From DASSLY01 sp035689185 (GTDB lineage Bacteria; Actinomycetota; Actinomycetes; Actinomycetales; Dermatophilaceae), in contig DASSLY010000034.1 in assembly GCA_035689185.1 (NCBI GenBank), positions 1 through 20,737 of the forward strand: a DNA stretch of 20,737 bases, read 5' to 3'. Numbering within the stretch: position 1 is the stretch's first letter; every line of letters starts with the position of its first letter. The notes beneath the pieces are model-generated. The model searched no databases and was not told where the DNA came from. It worked only from the letters and a program-made list of their open reading frames with translations. Both the position numbers and the translations under genes were made by a program. Positions 14,437-20,737 of the stretch are shown piece after piece.

Positions 14437-15584
14437 CAGCGCCTCTGTCCCTTCTTCGGTGCGCGCAGCCGCACGCTGGTTCCGGTGCCGGGCCGGGAGT
14501 CGTATGTCGCGCTGCCGCCGAGGTCGGCCAGTCGTCCCTTGATGCTGGTCGAGACCCCCATCCTGCCGGAGGTCACTGCCTCGGCGAGGCGCTCTTCGGC
14601 GAACCCGGCGCCGTCGTCGCGGATGGTCACCACCACGTCGGACCCGTCGTCCTCGATGAGCAGCCAGGCGGAGGCCTCCTCGCCGGCGTGCCGGCGGACG
14701 TTGTCGAGCGCCGCATGCACGGCCGCGCTGAGCTCGTCGGCGACCCGGCGGTCGGCGAGCACCGGGTGGGCCGGCGGCACGACGTGGACCCGGCCCACGG
14801 CATACCGGCTGAGGACCGTGCGCACGTCGACCTCACCGCCGACCGCCTGGTGCAGGTCCGGCGCGGACACGCCGCTGACCAAGGCGCGCAGCAGCCGCTC
14901 CTGGTCACCGGCCATCGCCCCGAGTGCGCGCGACTCCCCGCCGAGGTCCTGGCCGCGGCGGTGGATGTAGGCCAGCGTCTGCAGGACGCCGTCGTGGACC
15001 GTGCGGGCCAGCCGGTCTCGCTCCCGGATCTCGGCCTGCACCCGCAGGGCCTCGGTCAGGGCGGTGTGGCCGCCGCGGGCAAGGTCCGCGCAGTAGCCGA
15101 CGCAGCCGCCGAGCAGCAGGAGCAGGACGATGTTGTTCACCGTGTTCTCGTTGGGCTGCAGCACCTCGACCAGGTCCGCGAGCCCGACGCAGGCGGCGGC
15201 GAACATGCCGCCCTTCCACCCCTTCAACACCGCCCACGAGACCACTGCGGCGGCCGGCCACACCCCTGGCACGGTCTTGGCGCCGCCCACGATCTCGGCT
15301 GCGGTGTCGGCGAGCCGGGTGGCCAGGATCGCGGCACACGCCAGGCCCAGCTCGGCACCGACGACCCTGATGGTGCGAGCGCGGTAGGCGAACATGGCCA
15401 CGGTCCAGGCAGCCAGGACGGCCAGGATCGCCCAGGCGACCCACGGCCGGTAGACGTCCTCGATCCGGTTGGACGTCGAGTATGCCGCGTACGCCAGCGT
15501 GATCGGGCGCAGCACGTCGATGGCGCGCCACATCGCGGTGACCGCCGCCGGCTCGACGGCGCTCGAGCTCGCGTCGGCGACCAT
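14436..15584 (-). CDS. macS: MacS-family sensor histidine kinase
   Basis: A 382-residue membrane histidine kinase. Several hydrophobic segments between about 24 and 165 form the membrane sensor region (for example 48-66, 79-96 and 150-164). The HisKA_3 dimerisation helix has phospho-acceptor His197 in TVHDGVLQ. The ATPase domain shows DNVRRHAGE (Asn295), DDGAGF (323-328), GRMGVSTSIKGR and PGTGTSV (365-371). There is no large extracellular domain, so the signal is probably sensed in or near the membrane. The ATG at 15584 lies 4 nt after the plsC stop, and the stop overlaps macR, making a three-gene operon with an acyltransferase upstream. The placement suggests, but does not show, a link to membrane lipid state. 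Confidence 0.9.
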   Translation of the reverse strand: MVADASSSAVEPAAVTAMWRAIDVLRPITLAYAAYSTSNRIEDVYRPWVAWAILAVLAAWTVAMFAYRARTIRVVGAELGLACAAILATRLADTAAEIVGGAKTVPGVWPAAAVVSWAVLKGWKGGMFAAACVGLADLVEVLQPNENTVNNIVLLLLLGGCVGYCADLARGGHTALTEALRVQAEIRERDRLARTVHDGVLQTLAYIHRRGQDLGGESRALGAMAGDQERLLRALVSGVSAPDLHQAVGGEVDVRTVLSRYAVGRVHVVPPAHPVLADRRVADELSAAVHAALDNVRRHAGEEASAWLLIEDDGSDVVVTIRDDGAGFAEERLAEAVTSGRMGVSTSIKGRLADLGGSATYDSRPGTGTSVRLRAPKKGQRR

Positions 15585-15588
15585 GGCC

Positions 15589-16629
15589 TCAGCTGGCGGC
15601 GCGGTGCCGTCCCTGCGCACCGGCGGCGCCGTCGGCCGGGCAGTCGACGCCCTCGGCGGTCGGGTCGGCGCCGGTGGTGCTGTCCGTGCGGTCGTCGGGC
15701 TTGACGGCGTCGTCGCGCTTGGCCACATCCTCCGGCTTCGCGGCGTCGTCGGGTTTCGCCGCCGCGTCGCCGGGCTTCGCCCCGGGGTCACGGTCGGCGG
15801 CCGGCGGACGCAGCCCGGCACCGGTCAGCCCGGCGGTGGCCTGCCGCTGCACCTCCCGCGCCTGGTGCTGCACCTCCCGCGCCTGGTGCTGGACCTGCTG
15901 CTGCACCTCCCGGGCCTGGTGCTGGACTTCGATGGCCTTGGCCCGGGCGGCGGCCAGCAGCCGCTCCTTCATCGACGCGGCATACACGTCGACGTACTCC
16001 TGGTGGGACAGCAGCATGAGTTCGTACATGATCTCGTCGGTGATCGACCGCAGGACGAACCTGTCGTCCTCCATCCCCTCGTACCGGGAGAAGTCCAGCG
16101 GCTTGCCGATGCGCACTCCGATCCGCATGATCTTGGGGACCTTCTTGCCCAGCGGCTGAGCCTTGTCGGTGCCGATCATGGCAACGGGCAGCACCGGGAC
16201 CCTGCCCTCCAGCGCCATCCGGGCGACGCCGGTCTTGCCACGGTAGAGCCGGCCGTCCGGGGAGCGGGTGCCCTCCGGGTAGATGCCGAGGATCTCCCCC
16301 CGCCGCAGCACCTTCAGCCCGCTCCGCAGCGCCGTCTCACCGGCGCGACCACCGGAGCGGTCGACCGGCAGCTGACCGACTCCCTTGAAGAACGCGGCCG
16401 TGGCCTTGCCCTTGACCCCCCGCCCGGTGAAGTAGTCGGACTTCGCCAGGAACGTCATCCGCCGCGGCACGACCAGGGGCAGGAAGATCGAGTCCGAGAA
16501 CGAGAGGTGGTTGCTGGCGAAGATCGCCGCGCCCTCCGGGGGGATGTGCTCGGCGCCCTCGACCCAGGGACGAAACAGCAACCGGACGATGGGGCCAAGG
16601 ATGACGGTCTTGAGCACCCAGTAGAACAC
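15589..16629 (-). CDS. plsC: 1-acyl-glycerol-3-phosphate acyltransferase with coiled-coil tail
   Basis: A 346-residue PlsC-family enzyme that acylates lysophosphatidic acid in phospholipid synthesis. The acceptor-binding HX4D motif is NHLSFSD (40-46), and FPEGT-like YPEGTRS is at 117-123. The N-terminus (VLKTVILGPIVRLLF) is a membrane-associating helix. The GTG at 16629 is chosen since GGAGG stands 5 nt before it; a GTG two codons earlier overlaps that site. After the enzyme domain (to about 220) an extra 125 residues follow: an Ala/Gln/Arg coiled coil with repeats of QHQAREV (236-264), then a low-complexity tail with repeated AKPDD-like units. That tail is unusual for PlsC and might mediate oligomerisation or partner binding. 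It heads the operon with macS and macR. Confidence 0.88.
   Translation of the reverse strand: MFYWVLKTVILGPIVRLLFRPWVEGAEHIPPEGAAIFASNHLSFSDSIFLPLVVPRRMTFLAKSDYFTGRGVKGKATAAFFKGVGQLPVDRSGGRAGETALRSGLKVLRRGEILGIYPEGTRSPDGRLYRGKTGVARMALEGRVPVLPVAMIGTDKAQPLGKKVPKIMRIGVRIGKPLDFSRYEGMEDDRFVLRSITDEIMYELMLLSHQEYVDVYAASMKERLLAAARAKAIEVQHQAREVQQQVQHQAREVQHQAREVQRQATAGLTGAGLRPPAADRDPGAKPGDAAAKPDDAAKPEDVAKRDDAVKPDDRTDSTTGADPTAEGVDCPADGAAGAQGRHRAAS
15847..15921. repeat. 21-bp repeats encoding the PlsC coiled-coil tail
   Basis: Three copies of the 21-bp unit beginning CTGCACCTCCC occur at 15847-15867, 15868-15888 and 15901-15921, the last separated by 12 bp. On the coding (minus) strand each encodes a heptad close to HQAREVQ, so growth or loss of copies would keep frame and heptad register. 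Confidence 0.8.
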
Positions 16630-16634
16630 CGTCA

Positions 16635-16639
16635 CCTCC
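16635..16639 (-). promoter_or_regulatory. ribosome-binding site that sets the plsC start
   Basis: GGAGG on the minus strand, 5 nt before the GTG at 16629. It overlaps the in-frame GTG at 16635, which therefore cannot use it and is a poorer start. Confidence 0.55.
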
Positions 16640-16675
16640 GCCGCCGGCCAGGGCGTGCCCCCGGTCGGTGCAGGC

Positions 16676-16681
16676 ACTCTA
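16676..16681 (-). promoter_or_regulatory. candidate -10 box for the plsC-macS-macR operon
   Basis: TAGAGT (TANNNT) on the minus strand, 46 bp before the plsC GTG, in the 117-bp gap shared with the divergent hydrolase. No good -35 is visible. Confidence 0.3.
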
Positions 16682-16733
16682 CGGCACCCGCGAACCCGCA
16701 GGGGCGTGCGAAGATCTGCTGGAGCCCGTTCGT

Positions 16734-16740
16734 GGAAGGA
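16734..16740 (+). promoter_or_regulatory. ribosome-binding site of the hydrolase gene
   Basis: GGAAGGA, 6 nt before the GTG at 16747. It decides the start within a frame that is open for more than a kilobase upstream. Confidence 0.65.
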
Positions 16741-16746
16741 CCCCTC

Positions 16747-17493
16747 GTGACCATCATGCCCGGAGCCGAGCCGTTCAGTCACGACGGCTCCGACGTGGGG
16801 GTGCTGCTCTGCCACGGGTTCACCGGCACGCCGCAGGGCCTGCGTGGCTGGGCCGAGTTCCTCGTGGCGCGGGGGTACACCGTCCGGCTGCCCCGGCTGC
16901 CCGGGCACGGCACGACCTGGCAGGACCTCAACCGGTACAGCTTCGAGGACTGGTACGCGACGGTCGACCTGGCGTTCCGCGAGCTGACCCAGCGCTGCCG
17001 CAAGGTCGTGGTATGCGGACTGTCGATGGGCGGCGCGCTGGCCCTCATGCTGGCCCAGAACCACGGGCCGCATGTCGCCGGGCTCGTGCTGGTCAACCCG
17101 GCGGTCAAGTTCGAGGACCCTCGGCTGGCAGTACTGCCGGTGTTGAAGCACCTGGTCGGCTCGCTTCGCGCGGTCTCCGGCGACATCAAGAAGCCAGGTA
17201 CGGTCGAGCTCGCCTACAGCCGGAGCCCGTTGAAGGCAGGCCACAGCCAGGTCCGGGCCTGGGGGCCCATCATCCGCGACCTGCCCGAGATCACCCAGCC
17301 GCTGCTGCTCGTGCGGTCGGTGGAGGACCACATCATCCCGGCGTCGTCCGCAGCGCTGGTGCTGTCCCGGATCTCCAGTACCGACGTCACCGAGATCGTG
17401 GTGGAGGACAGCTACCACGTGATCCCGCTGGACAACGACGCGCAACGGCTGTTCGAGGAGTCCCTGGTCTTCATCGAGCGGGTGACGGCATGA
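16747..17493 (+). CDS. alpha/beta-hydrolase, carboxylesterase or monoacylglycerol lipase-like
   Basis: A 248-residue serine hydrolase of the small carboxylesterase/monoacylglycerol lipase type. The oxyanion motif HGFTG is at 23-27, the nucleophile elbow GLSMGG has Ser93, the acid is Asp194 in SVEDHIIP and the base His224 in DSYHVIPLDND. Residues 121-170 form the small lid. No signal peptide is present, so it is probably cytoplasmic. The GTG start is set by GGAAGGA 6 nt upstream. It is divergent from the plsC operon, which makes a lipid substrate plausible but unproven. Its stop overlaps the start of the membrane protein gene (ATGA). Confidence 0.88.
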   Translation: MTIMPGAEPFSHDGSDVGVLLCHGFTGTPQGLRGWAEFLVARGYTVRLPRLPGHGTTWQDLNRYSFEDWYATVDLAFRELTQRCRKVVVCGLSMGGALALMLAQNHGPHVAGLVLVNPAVKFEDPRLAVLPVLKHLVGSLRAVSGDIKKPGTVELAYSRSPLKAGHSQVRAWGPIIRDLPEITQPLLLVRSVEDHIIPASSAALVLSRISSTDVTEIVVEDSYHVIPLDNDAQRLFEESLVFIERVTA

Positions 17494-17993
17494 GCGACCC
17501 CACCAGCCGGGAGGGCCCGTCGGAACCAGATGTCGATGCCCGGTTCGCCGACATCGTGGCGCGGTTCCACGAGCAGCCGGACGAGCAGCCCGGCGACCGC
17601 GGGCAGCCCCGTGGGCCGGCGTCGCCGGAGGGCCCGGAACCGCAGCCGGGTCAGGCGCCCACCGACCAGGTGCCCACATGGACTCCCGCTCCCGGCGAGG
17701 TGGTCTTCTCCTGGCGAGCATCGGGCACCGACTCGGCCACCGAGCCGGAGGAGCACTTCGTCCCCCCGCCGCCGGCACCACTGCCCGCCGGAGACCTGCA
17801 GTTCTGGGCCATCCTGATCGGTCTGGTCGGCGGACCGCTGCTGCTGCTCTGGCAGATGGTCTTCGTCCGCGACGCCACCTCCTGGTGGTTGTTGGTCGCC
17901 GTCGCCATGACTGCCGGCGGTTTCGGCCTGCTGGTGGCCCGGCTGCCGGCGCGGCGCGACGAGGACGACGACGACAACGGCGCCCGCGTCTGA
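17490..17993 (+). CDS. small membrane protein with two C-terminal transmembrane helices
   Basis: A 167-residue protein of no family I recognise by name; similar small proteins are common in actinobacteria. The first 100 residues are hydrophilic and disordered, with an early helix (DVDARFADIVARFHE, 14-28) and many Pro, Gln and Glu. Two hydrophobic segments, about 105-126 and 131-151, should form a helical hairpin in the membrane, followed by an acidic DEDDDD tail. The ATG overlaps the hydrolase stop by 4 nt, indicating co-translation. No catalytic motif is visible, so no function is proposed. Confidence 0.75.
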   Translation: MSDPTSREGPSEPDVDARFADIVARFHEQPDEQPGDRGQPRGPASPEGPEPQPGQAPTDQVPTWTPAPGEVVFSWRASGTDSATEPEEHFVPPPPAPLPAGDLQFWAILIGLVGGPLLLLWQMVFVRDATSWWLLVAVAMTAGGFGLLVARLPARRDEDDDDNGARV

Positions 17994-18027
17994 CGGGCCG
18001 CCGGCAAGGCCCAGCAGCCGCGGCCCG
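17994..18027. terminator. GC-rich hairpin after the hydrolase operon
   Basis: CGGGCCGC (17994-18001) pairs exactly with GCGGCCCG (18020-18027) around an 18-nt loop, directly after the stop of the small membrane protein. There is no T-run, as is common in high-GC actinobacteria. The operon converges here on the endonuclease/exonuclease/phosphatase gene. Confidence 0.45.
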
Positions 18028-18040
18028 ACCCGCCAGTATC

Positions 18041-18072
18041 CAGTCCCGGAACAGTCCCGGAACAGTCCCGGA
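18041..18072. repeat. three tandem copies of an 11-bp unit
   Basis: CAGTCCCGGAA is repeated at 18041-18051 and 18052-18062, with a third copy lacking its last base match from 18063. It lies in the 103-bp gap between two convergent genes and has no visible coding role. Confidence 0.75.
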
Positions 18073-18096
18073 TCCGCCCCGCCTCAGTTCGCCGTG

Positions 18097-18768
18097 TCAG
18101 TCCAGCTCGAGGTCGGCCCAGACCGGTCTGTGATCGCTCGCCGCGACCAGGTCGGCTTCGGCCAACGAGACCTGTTCACCGCCGACCACGGTGAAGTGCG
18201 GGGTCGCGAAGACGACGTCCAGGCGGCGGCGGGGTGCACGGGCCGGGAACGTCGGCCGGTCCGGGGTGACCGGCCGCAGCAGGCCGGCGATCGCCCGCCA
18301 GGCCGCGCCGTCGGCCTGCTCGTTGAGGTCCCCGGCGAGCACCAGCGGCCCGTCCAGGAGCCCGGCCAGCACCTCGCCGGCGTGTGCCTCCCGCAGCGCC
18401 GGGGTGAGCGGCAGGTGCACGCTGACGGCGGTGAACCAGCGGTGGCCGGGCAGCGCGAGCTGCGCGGCGGCATACCCGCGTTGCCGTTGCAGGAAGGGGA
18501 CGGCGAGCCGGTGGTGCGCGCAGTCGCGCAGGTCCAGCCGCATCGAGGTGAGGATCGTCGTGCCGCCGGCGCCGCGATGGCCACCGGACCAGAACAGCCC
18601 GGACCGGGCAGCGATGTCGCTGACCCGGTGCCCGGAGAACGGGTGCCGCGGCACTTCTTGCAGGCACAGCACGTCCGGCCGCAACGCCCGGATCACCCGG
18701 ACCGCAGCGTCCACGTCGTCCTTGAGGTCGCGCAGGTTGTACGACGCTACCCGGACAACCCAGCTCAT
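18097..18768 (-). CDS. endonuclease/exonuclease/phosphatase family protein
   Basis: A 223-residue metal-dependent phosphoesterase of the DNase I / exonuclease III fold. Conserved residues are visible: Asn11 (SYNLRD), Glu38 (CLQEVP), His118 (VSVHLPL), Asp147 and Asn149 (AGDLNEQ), Asp184 (RLDVVF) and the final Asp212-His213 (SDHRPV). The fold covers DNA-repair nucleases, sphingomyelinases and inositol phosphatases; short actinobacterial members like this lack assignable substrate. There is no signal peptide, so it is probably cytoplasmic. The ATG overlaps the stop of the preceding ROK kinase gene (ATGA), making it the last gene of a three-gene operon. Confidence 0.85.
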   Translation of the reverse strand: MSWVVRVASYNLRDLKDDVDAAVRVIRALRPDVLCLQEVPRHPFSGHRVSDIAARSGLFWSGGHRGAGGTTILTSMRLDLRDCAHHRLAVPFLQRQRGYAAAQLALPGHRWFTAVSVHLPLTPALREAHAGEVLAGLLDGPLVLAGDLNEQADGAAWRAIAGLLRPVTPDRPTFPARAPRRRLDVVFATPHFTVVGGEQVSLAEADLVAASDHRPVWADLELD

Positions 18769-19733
18769 CCGGGCCGCGCCTCGCTCCGGGCCAGGTCGGC
18801 CGCACCGATCAGCCCCGCGTCGTTGCCCAGCTGCGCCGACACGATCGAGGCCTCCGGCCGGTACCCGCGGCCGGTCAGCTGCGCCGCGAAGGTGCGCCGG
18901 GCCGGGGCCAGCAGCATGTCACCGGCGGCCGACACACCGCCGCCGATGACGAAGGTGCCCGGGTCGAACGCCGCCGCGAGGTTGGCGATGCCGATGCCCA
19001 GCCAGTGGCCGATCTCGCCGAGCAGCTCCCGGCACATCCGGTCGCCGTCGCGAGCGGCCTCGGTGATCACGGGTCCGGTCAGCCGTCCGATCTGACCGTC
19101 GAGCTTCTCCACCAGGTCCTGCGCGATCGGGGACTCGGCGAACATCAGCGCCCGAGCCTCGCGGACGAGGGCGTTACCGCTGGCGTACTGCTCCCAGCAG
19201 CCACGGTTGCCGCACTCGCAGCGGTGGCCCCCTGGAACGACCTGCATGTGACCGAACTCCCCGGCGATGCCGAACTTTCCGCGCTGGAGCGCGCCGTCGA
19301 CCAGGATGCCGCCGCCGATGCCGGTCCCGAGAGTGACCATCATCAGGTGCGTCTCGCCCCGGGCGGCACCGAACTTCCACTCGGCCCAGGCCGCCGCGTT
19401 GGCGTCGTTGTCCACGAAGATCGGCGCGGTCACCCGCTTGGCCAGGGCGGCCTGCAGCGGCTCGTGCCGCCAGGACAGGTGCGGCGCGAAGACCACGGTC
19501 GCCCGGTCGGCGGCGACGAACCCGGCCGCGCCGATCCCGACCGCCCCCACCTCACCCGAGGCCTGCCCGGCCAGCTCATGAACCACCTCGACGATGGTGT
19601 CCTCGACCACCTCGGGGCTTTTCGACCGGTGCGGGGTGTCCCGCCGTGCCCGGACCACGATCTCCCCGGCGGGTGTCACGAGGCCGCCGGCGACCTTCGT
19701 GCCCCCGATGTCGATGCCGATGGCCAGGCTCAC
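18765..19733 (-). CDS. glkA: ROK-family glucokinase, first of two tandem paralogues
   Basis: A 322-residue ROK sugar kinase that should phosphorylate glucose with ATP. It shows the phosphate-binding DIGGTK (8-13), catalytic Asp110 in VDNDANAAAW, GTGIGGG (136-142) and the zinc-binding ROK signature with His162 and Cys172, Cys174, Cys179 in GHRCECGNRGCWEQYASG. The segment GIGAAGFV, RATVVFAPHLSWRHEPL resembles the Streptomyces GlkA enzyme involved in carbon catabolite repression more than its neighbour does, so the symbol is a tentative choice. The GTG at 19733 overlaps the stop of the other ROK gene (GTGA), and its stop overlaps the downstream phosphoesterase start. Confidence 0.85.
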   Translation of the reverse strand: MSLAIGIDIGGTKVAGGLVTPAGEIVVRARRDTPHRSKSPEVVEDTIVEVVHELAGQASGEVGAVGIGAAGFVAADRATVVFAPHLSWRHEPLQAALAKRVTAPIFVDNDANAAAWAEWKFGAARGETHLMMVTLGTGIGGGILVDGALQRGKFGIAGEFGHMQVVPGGHRCECGNRGCWEQYASGNALVREARALMFAESPIAQDLVEKLDGQIGRLTGPVITEAARDGDRMCRELLGEIGHWLGIGIANLAAAFDPGTFVIGGGVSAAGDMLLAPARRTFAAQLTGRGYRPEASIVSAQLGNDAGLIGAADLARSEARPG

Positions 19734-20695
19734 CCCGCTGCCACCTGCCAGGCGAGGTCAGCCGCACCGATCATCCCGGCGTCGTTGCCCAGGGTCGCCA
19801 ACGCAAACGCGGCCTCCGGCCGGTGTCCCCGCCCCGTCAACTGCCGGTGGAACGCCGCCTCGGCCGGCTCCAGCAGCAGCGGGCCGGCGGCCGCAACGCC
19901 CCCGCCCAGCACGATGAGCTCCGGGTCGAGGATCGCGGCCACCGAGGCCGCTCCCTCCCCCACCCATCGGCCCAGGTCGGCGAGCAGCTCGACCGCGACC
20001 GTGTCGCCCTCCGCGGCTGCCTGCGTCACGTGCTGGCCCTTGAGCAGCTTGGGCTTTCCGTCGCACAGCTGGGACAGCCGCTCCGCCAGCGGGCTGCCCG
20101 ACGCCACCAGCTCGCGGGCCTCGCGCACCAGCGCGTTGCCGCTGGCGTACTGCTCCCAGCACCCGCGGTTGCCGCATCCGCACCGGTGGCCGTCCGGCAC
20201 CACCCGCATGTGCCCCAGCTCCGCGGCGATGCCGTACGCGCCGCGCAGCAGCCTGCCGTCGATGACCACCCCGCCGCCGATGCCGGTGCCGACCGTGACG
20301 AGCACCATGTCCGTCGCCTCCTTGGCGCTGCCGTGGGTGAACTCCCCCCAGGCGGCGGCGTTGGCGTCGTTCTCGATGATGACCGGCAGTCCCACCGTGG
20401 TCTGCAGCAAGTCCTTCAACGGCTCGTCCCGCCAGGCCAGGTTCGGCGCGAACAGCACGTGCGACCCGGTCTTGTCGATGAAGCCCGCGCATGCCACGCC
20501 GACGGCGGCCACGTCGTCGCCGGCGGGCAGCCGCGCCGCGAGCTCGGCCACGAGCTCGGCCGCGGCCGCGGCGATGGCCGGGGAGTCCTGCGCCGGAGTG
20601 TCTCTGCGCCCGGTCAGCACGACCTCGCCGGACCGGTCCACCACCGCGCCGGCGATCTTGGTCCCGCCGATGTCCAGCCCGATCGTCGTCCTCAT
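19730..20695 (-). CDS. ROK-family sugar kinase, second tandem paralogue
   Basis: A 321-residue ROK kinase, collinear with its neighbour over the first 190 residues without a gap. It has DIGGTK (8-13), catalytic Asp110 in IENDANAAAW, GTGIGGG (136-142) and zinc ligands His162, Cys172, Cys174 and Cys179. In the zinc region (158-190) 28 of 33 residues are identical to the paralogue. It is probably a glucokinase too, but the sugar may differ (fructose, N-acetylmannosamine and allose kinases share the fold). The ATG at 20695 has AAAGGG 8 nt upstream. It is the first gene of the three-gene operon in this window; 42 bp upstream of it remain, without a recognisable promoter. Confidence 0.87.
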   Translation of the reverse strand: MRTTIGLDIGGTKIAGAVVDRSGEVVLTGRRDTPAQDSPAIAAAAAELVAELAARLPAGDDVAAVGVACAGFIDKTGSHVLFAPNLAWRDEPLKDLLQTTVGLPVIIENDANAAAWGEFTHGSAKEATDMVLVTVGTGIGGGVVIDGRLLRGAYGIAAELGHMRVVPDGHRCGCGNRGCWEQYASGNALVREARELVASGSPLAERLSQLCDGKPKLLKGQHVTQAAAEGDTVAVELLADLGRWVGEGAASVAAILDPELIVLGGGVAAAGPLLLEPAEAAFHRQLTGRGHRPEAAFALATLGNDAGMIGAADLAWQVAAG

Positions 20696-20737
20696 CAGTT
20701 CGGCCCTTTCGCGGTGCTCTCGGTCGACGCCGGGTCT

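Noticed and set aside
15469..16746. Long plus-strand frame running into the hydrolase gene.
   Set aside because: It is antisense to plsC and macS; the hydrolase start is fixed by a ribosome-binding site at 16734-16740.

Overview
The window is high-GC actinobacterial chromosome. The class II DAHP synthase, MacS/MacR two-component pair, PlsC-type acyltransferase and ROK glucokinases suggest Actinomycetota; base composition and start-site style fit Micrococcales, possibly Intrasporangiaceae (a guess, no marker gene is present). From memory, a loosely similar neighbourhood (DAHP synthase, MacR/MacS, acyltransferase, glucokinase) exists in Streptomyces, which supports reading 10.6-20.7 kb as ordinary chromosome.

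Left edge (1-778): the 3' part of an alpha/beta-hydrolase gene. Positions 779-10636 form an accessory defence island with no visible integrase or transposase. It holds a type I restriction-modification system whose three genes are dispersed: hsdR (826-3585), hsdS (4313-5515) and hsdM (9149-10636). Between hsdR and hsdS sits a VapB/VapC toxin-antitoxin pair with its own -10 box and a perfect 21-bp palindrome. From vapB onward every junction is a 4-nt ATGA/GTGA overlap (vapB, vapC, a 31-codon ORF, hsdS, an Mrr-like endonuclease), so the antitoxin promoter probably also drives hsdS and mrr. Then come a frameshifted gene and a PIN-domain gene lacking the end of its fold, probably a decayed second toxin-antitoxin-like pair, and on the opposite strand a self-inhibited (class II) Fic adenylyltransferase, divergent from hsdM.

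Right part (10649-20737): a small cytosolic molybdopterin oxidoreductase translationally coupled to the class II DAHP synthase; a divergent DUF1028 protein; a three-copy 73-bp tandem repeat between convergent genes; a plsC-macS-macR operon on the minus strand; a divergent alpha/beta-hydrolase plus small two-helix membrane protein; and a minus-strand run of two tandem ROK sugar kinases followed by an endonuclease/exonuclease/phosphatase protein, all joined by 4-nt overlaps.

Two sequence-level signals cut across gene boundaries. Three genes (hsdR, fic, DAHP synthase) have a TANNNT -10 box exactly 7 nt before the start codon, the signature of leaderless mRNAs. The heptamer GGCATAC/GTATGCC occurs 13 times by eye, about six times what base composition predicts, and in more than one reading frame.
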